A stretch of 64,000 nt of DNA, taken from assembly GCA_029215795.1 (NCBI GenBank), contig JARDYH010000002.1:45430001-45494000 (forward strand), written 5' to 3'. The first letter of the stretch is position 1. Every line of letters starts with the position of its first letter. The notes below the pieces were generated by a model, which saw nothing but the letters and a program-made list of their open reading frames with translations, ran no database searches and was not told the DNA's origin. Made by a program: the position numbers and the translations under genes. Origin of the DNA: Anniella stebbinsi (lineage: Eukaryota > Chordata > Lepidosauria > Squamata > Anniellidae). Shown in pieces: positions 56,442 to 64,000 of the stretch.

Positions 56442-57254
56442 GGGTAGAGTCATGAGCAGGGGGTAGATAGCATGGGAGAGAAGCATATTTATACCAAATC
56501 CTAGACTCACTCAGACCAAGGCCACATCCCCGAACAACTTTGGCAGAACTTTGCACCAGCCTCAGACCTCTGTAAAGACTTTCCTTCCCACTGAGAGTTG
56601 CATGACAGGCAGGTAGTTCCAGGTGTATTGTTCTTCATGGCTCCACGAGGGATGCTAGAGATAAAGGTGGGCCACGATCAGGGGTAGAAACAGGGCCTGA
56701 AAGGGTGTAGGCCACCCATGTCTGCACCCCATTTTTGGCCTTACAGAGCTGCACTAGTGGAGCAGATGTGTCAGCATGTCCTTCAAATTGCACCAGCCTA
56801 ACTGAAGTTCTACCAGCATAATGGTCTTCCACTATATCTTATAGCCCAGGAGTGGGCAACATGTGGCCCTCCAGATGTTTTGGCCTACAACACCCATCAA
56901 CTCCTAGCCAATGATGAAGAGAGATGGAGGCTTTGGGTCAAAACACACAGAGGGCCACAAATTTCCCACCCTTCTTATAGCCCCTTAGCCAGCTTATTTC
57001 AAATATAGGATGTGCCCTAGGGCAAGTGCTTTGACTTAACTTGATCATGAATTGGATTAAACAAGCCCTCCTCTGATAAAAACAAACAAACATGTACTCT
57101 AGATCACTGTTTGTGGATTAGTATAAAATAAGCATATTAACGTGTGTCTCTTTTCCACCCTTTAAATGCAATGCTTATGGGTAAAATAGGGGTTCCAATC
57201 CCAATTTAGTGGTTGCAAGCATAGAAAGCAGGGGTTATTTGTTATTCCATATTA
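56442..57254. other. Non-coding DNA with a dispersed repeat
   Basis: 56845-56985 is a diverged copy of the 'GGCCCTCCAGATGTTTTGG' repeat. The rest is featureless. Confidence 0.5.
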
Positions 57255-57395
57255 ACTAATAGGAAACTGCCAGACCATTGGTCCATCTAACCCTATATTG
57301 TTGACACTGACTGGCAGTGGCTCTCCAGTGTTTCAGGTGGGATTCTTTTCTTGCCCTACCTGCAGAAACTAGGGGTTGAACTTGGGACCTGCAAT
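57255..57395 (-). mobile_element. Second SINE family, minus-strand copy
   Basis: GGAAACTGCCAGACCATTGG, TCCATCTAACCCTATATTG, CACTGACTGGCAGTGGCTCT and CTGCAGAAACTAGGGGTTGA follow the order expected of the reversed family at 50338. The tRNA head is cut off at the right by a GT tract. Confidence 0.82.
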
Positions 57396-57411
57396 CCTCT
57401 CCCTCTCCCTT

Positions 57412-57430
57412 TGTGTGTGTGTGTGTGTGT
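57412..57430. repeat. (TG)n tract
   Basis: About nine TG units. Confidence 0.9.
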
Positions 57431-57589
57431 ATTGTGGAATGCATTCATTATAATCATACTTTGGGGTGTGGGGGAAACAGACATAATTGGAATAAAGGTC
57501 TGGAGATCTCCCAGTGCTTATCCTTGTAGTAAAGTTGCTTTACCAAATGTCTGGAGAGGTACATTTAAATAAAAGTCCATTATTGTATC

Positions 57590-57648
57590 ATTATTATTGT
57601 TGTTGTTGTTGTTGTTGTTGTTGTTATTATTATTATTATTATTATTAT
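57590..57648. repeat. Compound (TTG)n/(TTA)n tract
   Basis: Eight or so TTG units followed by seven or so TTA units. Confidence 0.93.
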
Positions 57649-58348
57649 GGTTTCTTACAGGGAAAGATGAGACTTCGGGGAATGGAGAGATTTACCCTGC
57701 CAATATTTCAGTCATGATAACACAGCAAAACAATTTTATCTGCACCATTTGTTTATATTCCTCATGCAAGAAATAATTCTCTCCAAAAGTGCGAGCAACT
57801 TGCTGCAATGAGACCGCGAAGCCCAAAGCACAGGGCTTAAGCATTAATGGAAACTAGATGGTGTTTGTGCAGCCGGGGACACTGGGCGCTGCCCTGGCTG
57901 CAGCCTTCATCTCAAAATATTGAAAGCACCATTTCCTATCCTAAATCAAAATAGAAAGTGAAAGAAATATGAAAGGAATATATTCAGAAGACAGAATTCT
58001 AGCTGGTTAATCCACTTCAAACTGTATAGGAGGCTTTATTAAACTCAACAAACAAACAACTGAGTCATAGATTCTGCTATCAATAAAAGAGATGAATCTC
58101 AGGGCACCAGAAGCACTCTTGCACCTTCGAGTGTAGTTTTCTCTAGAGCTCATTTCATGCAGCACAGAGAACCCCAATTACAGTAATTGTTCAGGGGGTG
58201 TCAAATGAGACAGAAATCTTCACCCATTAAACAGGGGAACAAAATTATTGCCTTCACACGGATTTGACTTTATGCATCATCACTTAGCTAATGCTGAATC
58301 CCCTATTTAGGAGACTCTTGGGCAAGTTTCCCTCTGTGAACCACACTC
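57649..58348. other. Non-coding DNA
   Basis: Nothing recognisable. Confidence 0.5.
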
Positions 58349-58625
58349 ATAAGAACATAAAAAGTGCCATGTTAGATCAACCAAGGGTCCATCTAGTCCG
58401 GCACTCTGTTCACACAGTGGTCAACCAGCTGTCGACCAGGGACCCACAAGCAGGACACGGGGCAACAGCACCCTCCCACCCAGGTTCCCCAGCAACTGGT
58501 GCATATAGGCGTACTGCCTCTGATAGTGGAGGTAGCACATAACCATCAGGACTAGTAGCCATTAATAGCCTTCTCCAGGAATTTATCCAACCCCCTTTTA
58601 AAGCCATCCAAATTGGTACCCATTG
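58349..58625 (-). mobile_element. CR1-type LINE 3' end
   Basis: Colinear with 53312-53705 (GTTCACACAGTGG, AACAGCACCCTCCCACCC, CCCCAGCAACTGGT, GCCATCCAAATTGGTA). The terminal TTCTTATG repeats are partly decayed at the left. Confidence 0.8.
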
Positions 58626-59901
58626 CCTTGTCCTCTCCCTCTGGACTGAATCCACACCACTTCCACAGGTACAATATGAGATGAGCAGAGACTCTTTATC
58701 CTTCGCCTCCTTTTTTATGGATTGGTGAGTTGGAGATGGTGGGTGAAAAGGAAGTGATAGTAAGGAGGAGCTACAATGGGGCTATGGGACTTTGGGGGAC
58801 ATCAGCCAGAATTTGAGTCTTTTCAGGAGCCCTATGATGCATACCCCTAATTTCAGACCTGAGCAGCATGATGACATCATTTTGTTAACTACAAGTTCTC
58901 TGATTGGCTGGGATTTAGGGATATATGGATCAGTCTGTTTCCAGTCTGTTTCAGTTTTGTATGCATTCATTCATAAATTCATTCTATCCTATTTCCACAT
59001 GCAATGTGCATTTTAAAAACAACAAATGACAACTTGTATTTTGGTATTGATTTCTGAACATTTTTGTCACAAAATCTGCATTTCTATCCCTATTTTCCTC
59101 TGAAAGTATGCAGTTCTAAAGTATTTTTATCCTGAAATATGCATTTTTACGTATTTGGATACATTTTTGACCCAAGAACTGCATCACAGTTCCTTGCCTT
59201 CCTAAGGCATGAAATTGCCTCCCCTCCATGGCACTATGCTGTTTCAAAAATCCAGAAGCATCAAAGTGACAGTGCAAAAATAATAATAATATCCAACAGG
59301 CTCCCAAACTCTCTTCTGTATTCCTGCAACAAAAATCCACCAAATGTAGTAATGACCTGCTAATTAAACGGCTTTAACAAAATTGTGGTTCATAAGGCAA
59401 TCACTGGCTACAAGTCATGCCACCTCCAGGATCAGAGCCAGCAATCCTCTAAATACCAGTTGCTGAGGAACATATGCTAGTGGAGTGGCCATTTGTCCTC
59501 TTTTACAGAGGGCACTCCTATTGAAGGAGTACCAGAGGACAGTCCTCTATTTTGAAGTCATCCTCTATTTGAAAGCTTACCCTGCCTAATGATAAAGATA
59601 AAGCACCACCAGAAGGAATTGCTAGGCCTTGAAGTTGCCCCTCAATATCACCGGGACAGCAGACTGACTGAGCAAGGCACACAGGTCACCTGATCACAGT
59701 CATCCATACTATGGTGGCATGTACTGTATTTGTATTTAAATTCTAATAGTACTTTCTAAATGTACATCTATACATATAAATTACCATGAATTTATGCCAA
59801 TCGATGCCATCTTCTGTCTACTTCGTTAGCGATGCATTTTTTCCCACCCTACTCATGTCCAGCTTTTGGGCTTCCCATAGGCATCTTTTTGGCCACTATG
59901 G
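58626..59901. other. Non-coding DNA
   Basis: Around 59480-59720 lies a diverged segment with CTCTTTTACAGAGGGCACTC and GGACAGTCCTCTATTTTGA phrases, possibly part of the 34926/53100 repeat in reverse. No exon seen. Confidence 0.45.
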
Positions 59902-59949
59902 TAGGTTGACCATATGAAAAGGAGGACAGGTCTCCTGTATCTTTAACAG

Positions 59950-60098
59950 TAGGGATGTGCACTGACCCCCCCGGATCAGATCAGATAGCGGATCGGAATC
60001 GGACCTGGGGGGTCGGGTTGGATCGGATCGGATTTTTCCAATTTTGGGGCGGATCGGATTCGGATCGTGGATCGGATCCAATCCAATGCACACCCCTA
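59950..60098. mobile_element. 149-bp hAT-like MITE with GGATCGG motifs
   Basis: TAGGGATGTGCACTGACCCC to AATGCACACCCCTA, flanked by a perfect 8-bp duplication, TTTAACAG at 59942-59949 and 60099-60106. Its two ends match the ends of 46418-47827, so it is an internally deleted relative. It inserted into the left arm of copy D. Confidence 0.95.
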
Positions 60099-60369
60099 TT
60101 TAACAGTTGCATAGAATTGTGTGCATGCAGCACCTGGTGAAATTCCCCCCTCCATCACAACAGTTAAAGCTGCTCTCTTTTGTATCTGGTCACTCTAGTA
60201 TAGCTCCTCTTTTATATCTGGTCACTCTTGTATAGGTCCTGAAGACTTAACTCTTGTGATGAAGAGGGAAGTTCACCAGGTGCTGCATGCATACAAATGA
60301 CACCTGCTGAAATTTCTATACAACTGTTAAAGATATGGGAGCCCTATCCTCCTTTTCATATGGTCATTC

Positions 60370-60689
60370 TAGGGTGACCAGATAAAACCCAGGTCAGGGC
60401 TCATGTAACTTTAACAGTTGTAGAGAAAGGGGAATGTCAGCCAGTGTCATTTGTATGCAATTAGTTCCTGGTGAAATTCCCTCTTCATCACAACAGTTAA
60501 AAGTGCAGGGGCCCTGCCTTCTTTTGTATATGGTCACTCTAGTATAGTGCATGTACCTTTAACTGTTGTGATGAAGAGGGAATATCACCAGGAACTAACT
60601 GCATACAAATGACACTGGCTGAAATTCCCCTTTCTCTACAACTGTTAAAGTTACATGAGCCCTGACCTGGATTTTATCTGGTCACCCTA
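60370..60689. mobile_element. Palindromic MITE, copy E (TAGGGTGACCAGAT ends)
   Basis: A 320-bp palindrome whose arms match copies A and B inside, but whose outer 30 bp (TAGGGTGACCAGATAAAACC) match the GC-rich element at 5284. Flanks GGTCATTC (60362-60369) and GGTCACCC (60690-60697) are an imperfect 8-bp duplication of the end of copy D. Confidence 0.88.
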
Positions 60690-60710
60690 GGTCACCCTAC
60701 ACTATAGGAA

Positions 60711-60776
60711 ACAAGATGCTGAGCTAGACAGGCCTTTGGTCTGACCCAGCAGACTTTCCTTATGTTTTTATGCATT
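60711..60776 (+). mobile_element. CR1-type LINE 3' tip
   Basis: About 65 bp: GATGCTGAGCTAGACAGGCC, TTTGGTCTGACCCAGCAG, then TTCCTTATGTTTTTATG. It is the plus-strand counterpart of the ends at 53312 and 58349. Confidence 0.75.
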
Positions 60777-61492
60777 TCTTCCATAGGCAATCCTGCCTAG
60801 CATTGCATAACGGAAGGGCTAGCCTATTGTGAATGTCGTGCTCTGCTCACCCTTCCCATGACCTTCCCCATCCCTTGTCTATTTACATCATGCCTTCTTT
60901 GCTTCAAATGCTCCAACTTATGAATTCTCCATGCTGAGCAGCCTTCAGACATGTAACGTCAATTCAGCAGATCATCCTTCATTGAGCCTCCCACAATAGC
61001 CATGAAAAATAATGCTAGTGATTGTTCTGTCTTCTCTCAAAATTATGGGTTGTTTTGTAAGCCTCCACCCTGCTGCTGTTGTTTTGGCTGCACAGACCAA
61101 AAAATATATCCCCAGTAAATCTGAATTAGTCATTTATTATTTACTTTCTCTTGGGCATTTTGACAAGTAATTATATAAGATTCTGTGTCGGGGAAGGAAG
61201 AAAGAGCAACTCTGTAAATAAAATACCATGAAGGAAACTGTGTGGGCAGCGAGGCTTGTACTTCTGCCTTGAGTAGATCATGTTTTGCTTTTAAAGATTG
61301 TGTGCGAACCACAAGTGGCTTAAGCCAGTATATATTCATTTCAACCACTCTGGTGCCATTGATGAACAAAACCAAATAAACTTTAAGGATTGCAGTGAAA
61401 TTTGCATATGTCTTTTTAAGGTTAGTTATTCAACCCAGGTTTAATGCTGTGGTTTTACAAGCAAATTAGGACAGGGACCAGTTGCTTTAATG
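60777..61492. other. Non-coding DNA
   Basis: AT-rich and free of repeats that I recognise. Confidence 0.5.
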
Positions 61493-61688
61493 TAGGCTGA
61501 CCATATGAAATGGAGGACAGGGCTCATGTAACTTTAACAGTTGGAGAGAAAAGGGAATTTCAGCCCGTGTCATTTGTATGCAATTAGTTCCTGGTGAAAT
61601 TCCCTCTTCATCACAACAGTTAAAGTTGCAGGCACTATACTAGAGTGACCATATACAAAAGAAGGCAGGGCCCCTGCAACTTTAACTC
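61493..61688. mobile_element. Palindromic MITE, copy F, one arm only
   Basis: TAGGCTGACCATATGAAATG, one complete arm, and the central spacer in the opposite orientation to copies A-E (CTAGAGTGACCATATACAAA). It breaks off at AACTTTAACT, so the second arm is missing. Confidence 0.85.
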
Positions 61689-61925
61689 TTTTTATTTACC
61701 AACTCCTATTTCCCTCACAGTTTACTTTTGTGGAAAATCTAATATGCCAACAGAGTTTCTTGGGTCTTGTAGTCCTTTCCTCAAAAACGAAGCATCAAGA
61801 CAAACGACATCTCCCACAATGCTTCACAGAGCAAAACACTGGTGCCGCGCATTGCCCTCTGGGAAGCACAGTACCAGCTCACCACCCCATGCCCAGCTGC
61901 TGTAGGAGCCACAGAGCATGACTGG

Positions 61926-61945
61926 ACTACAGTTCCCATCATGCC
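61926..61945 (+). promoter_or_regulatory. ZNF143/SBS-like promoter motif
   Basis: ACTACAGTTCCCATCATGCC fits the ACTACAnTTCCCAnnATGC pattern bound by ZNF143 (Staf). A weaker relative, ACATCTCCCACAATGC, lies about 120 bp upstream (61807). However, similar strings occur in dispersed repeats of this window, so function is uncertain. Confidence 0.4.
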
Positions 61946-62091
61946 TTGGGCTGGTGCATACAACAGAAGCAGGTCTGCTTCAAACCATGGCCAGCCAGAC
62001 TGCAGCATAGCTCACTCGGCAGCATCCTGGGGTGTTGTTCCCCCTCTTCCTCCTTCCCTCATACCCCTGGGCAAACCAAGGAACTGGCGCC

Positions 62092-62483
62092 ATGGTTGGG
62101 GAGGAGGAGATTGTGCACATCACCAAGCATCTCAGATCCACACCTGCCGAGGCCAAAGGCAGCAAAAGGATTACTTTGTGTCCAATTGAGAACACTCAGG
62201 AGGGGCAGAGTTGGAAGTCACGTGCTGTGCCGGGCCCAAAGGGGAGATGGTCAGTCACCAAAAAAATTGTGGTGAATCAAAAACAAGCCTTAGAAGAAAC
62301 CTTAAAAACCTGTCTGATGCCTTCAAAGCTCTGAGGGGGCTTCTCTCCACTCCAGAGGTATCTGGCAGTATAAAAAACGTCCCTGCTCCATTTTGTGATA
62401 TCGGGTCTCCGACAAAGCTCCGTCGAACCTTCAGATTTGTGGAGTGGAGCACAGCCCTAGTGCCCTCCTCCCTGTGCTCCTAA
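62092..62483 (+). pseudogene. Possible retrocopy or decayed first exon, unidentified
   Basis: From an ATG in good context (GCCATGG, 62092) a frame reads 'MVGEEEIVHITKHLRSTPAE', 'KKIVVNQKQALEETLK', then ends after 'TCLMPSKL'. At about 62298-62310 a frame change would continue as 'NLSDAFKALRGLLSTPE' and 'DIGSPTKLRRTFRFVEW' to 62483. The composition is amphipathic and non-repetitive, unlike chance frames. I do not recognise a family. No splice sites or poly(A) tail seen. It could also be coincidence. Confidence 0.3.
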
Positions 62484-63801
62484 GAAAGGACACCAGGGAG
62501 TGTCCTGAATGCACTCACGTTTATTTCAATTCCATTTTTCTTTTTTTTCCTTTTTTTTGGTCCTGCACAAGTGGGCATGAGTGAATGCCCAATGCTAGGA
62601 AATTTGTATAATTCCCCCCTTGGTTTTTATGCTCCGCCTAGACATTTCCACAATCTTCCATATTTAACTGCCTTGCCATGAGATTTGCACTATGTTTCCC
62701 TTGCTTTTACTGTGTTGCCTTTAAATTTGTTCAGTTTCCACCTCCATTTACTATTTTGCCATGAGATTTGTACAATTGTTCCCTTAGGTTTACTGTTCTA
62801 ACTTGAAATTTGTGCAATTTCCCTCTTTGCTTTACTGCTTTGCTATGATGTTTGCATCTGTTTAGCAATCCCAGTCACACATATGCAAATGTGACCATTA
62901 GCAATGGAGACCAATGGAGGAAAGTGGCAAGCACGAAAGGTAAGAGAAAGCCAAAACTGACTATTAGCTGCAGGACAGAAAAATAACTGGTGGCTATGGG
63001 TGTTCTTGCATCAGTAAAAGCCACCTTTTAAAAAACACGTTCACTAGCAAGGGCAACACCAAAATAGAGGGCGAAATTTACAAGTACATTGTCAAGAGGG
63101 GACATTGGTATACTTAGTTAATAGTGGACAGGTGGTCTTGCACTCCCCCCACAAAAAGGGGGGAGTTTGTGAACACATTACCATGTTCATAAGGGCTCAT
63201 AAAATTAACTCTATTTGGGGATCTGATTGGGGGGGGGGAGTTTTCTTTCGGAACCAGGAACCCTAACAGACCAGTTTCAGAAAGGATGCTCATGTAAGGA
63301 CAGAGGAAACAAGGAGTTCCGCTGCAAAGACACCTAGGATACATGCCAGGAGCCAACTGGAGGACTAAGGGAGAGTGAGGGGGGAAACAAGCCATGGCAA
63401 GCCACAGAGCACCCAATGGTCTGTCAGGTTAGCAAGTGAACAACAAACCCATGGTGGCTTATCCTCAGAGTGGCTTAGTGTGACATGTGAACCTGCCCAA
63501 TATCGTTATCTCACAAGACATGCAATCCAGATCATGCTTACCCATTTTTAAGACCTTCTTATTTTAACGAGACTTAAGCCAACCTGCAAGAGCTGGTTTA
63601 CTATAGCAGTTAAGAGCATTTAAACCCTTCCAATGTGAGGAAAATAATACTGCCTTACCTGACAACATTGTTCTAAGGATTACTAAGAGAAATGTATGTG
63701 GAGGCTCTTTGAGTACTTATGAAAATGTTAACTAATTCTGGGCTTCGTTACTGCCCTTGTTGCTGGCAGAAAGAGGCAGTCATTCAACTATGTGGTTATT
63801 T
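62484..63801. other. Non-coding DNA
   Basis: Between 62575 and 62850 a weak unit of about 65 bp with GAAATTTGTACAATT..CCCTT..TTTACTG recurs four or so times, like the interior of a non-autonomous element. A G-run lies at 63230. No gene seen. Confidence 0.45.
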
Positions 63802-64000
63802 ACATGTTTAGCCTTGAGAAGAGAAGACAGAGGGGAAACATGAGAACACTCTTCAAATACTTGAAACGTTGTCAAACAGAGGAGGGCCAGGATCTCTTCC
63901 CGATCATCCCAGAGTGCAGGAGGTGGAATAATGGGCTCAAGTTACAGGAAGCTAGATTCCAGCTAGACATCAGGAAAAACTTCCTAACTGTTACAGCAGT
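63802..64000 (+). mobile_element. CR1 LINE 3' part, cut by the window edge
   Basis: AGCCTTGAGAAGAGAAGACA, ACTCTTCAAATACTTGAAAC, GAGTGCAGGAGGTGGAATAA and ACATCAGGAAAAACTTCCTA follow the CR1 3' UTR order. The element continues beyond the window; its last part should resemble 7449-7678. Confidence 0.88.

Larger units (their letters stand above)
59902..60699. mobile_element. Palindromic MITE, copy D, host of two insertions
   Basis: It runs TAGGTTGACCATATGAAAAG to GGTCACCCTA and is flanked by CACTATGG (59894-59901) and CACTATAG (60700-60707). Its left arm is interrupted by 59950-60098 and its right terminus by 60370-60689. Removing both leaves an element of the usual 310-330 bp. Confidence 0.85.

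Noticed and set aside
1..64000. Endogenous retrovirus sequences
   Set aside because: No retroviral pol, gag or env motifs or paired direct LTRs were visible. All RT signatures seen are of non-LTR type.

Overview
The window is non-coding vertebrate DNA with no host gene I can defend. The repeat mix points to a reptile, most likely a squamate: CR1 3' ends, L2-like and possible R4/Dong-like LINEs, tRNA-derived SINEs, a PIF/Harbinger element with MITE derivatives, many palindromic hAT-like MITEs, and CA/CT/AAT microsatellites. The species is inference; no single-copy gene anchors it. Nearly all coding-looking frames are transposon remnants or chance frames in GC-rich palindromes.

Layout. 0-5 kb: microsatellites, a minus-strand L2-like LINE whose reverse transcriptase has been cut out (1351-2770), and a 319-bp palindromic element with 7-bp target duplications (3738-4056). 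5.3-13 kb: a 1-kb GC-rich giant palindrome (5284-6281), a CR1 3' end, a strong short hairpin (7027-7082), and Harbinger-type MITEs at 9787, 11892 and 12353. 14-20 kb: an unclassified 0.36-kb repeat, two SINEs, a 388-bp inverted duplication (15315-17192), a dimeric tandem repeat (17340-18060) and a second palindromic element (19505-19824).

21.9-25.4 kb is the richest segment: a 3.5-kb PIF/Harbinger element with terminal inverted repeats and an AAT target duplication. It carries an intact Myb/SANT-like ORF and the C-terminal part of a transposase that keeps the second Asp and the Glu of the DDE triad at 35-residue spacing, but has an in-frame stop and no N-terminal part. 29.0-30.1 kb holds a 5'-truncated L2-like LINE with an intact 296-codon frame. 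30-45 kb: SINEs, a SINE interrupted by a Harbinger MITE, a nested Harbinger pair with diagnostic 3-bp target duplications (39796-41015 and 39816-40275), and a GC-rich multi-hairpin element (44417-45069).

46.4-47.8 kb is a 1.4-kb hAT-like element with a perfect 8-bp target duplication, GGATCGG-rich ends and a palindromic, repeated interior. 48-64 kb: more palindromic elements, CR1 and SINE copies, a three-element nest (59902-60699), and near 61.9-62.5 kb a GC-richer patch with a ZNF143-like promoter motif and a broken frame that could be a retrocopy or an old first exon. The window ends inside a CR1 3' end.

There is no operon-like logic. The story is transposon biology: autonomous-type elements (Harbinger, L2, CR1) and the non-autonomous families that share their ends. 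Long stretches between repeats (for example 25.4-28.1, 33.4-34.9 and 51.5-53.1 kb) are AT-rich and featureless by eye. They could be intronic or intergenic.
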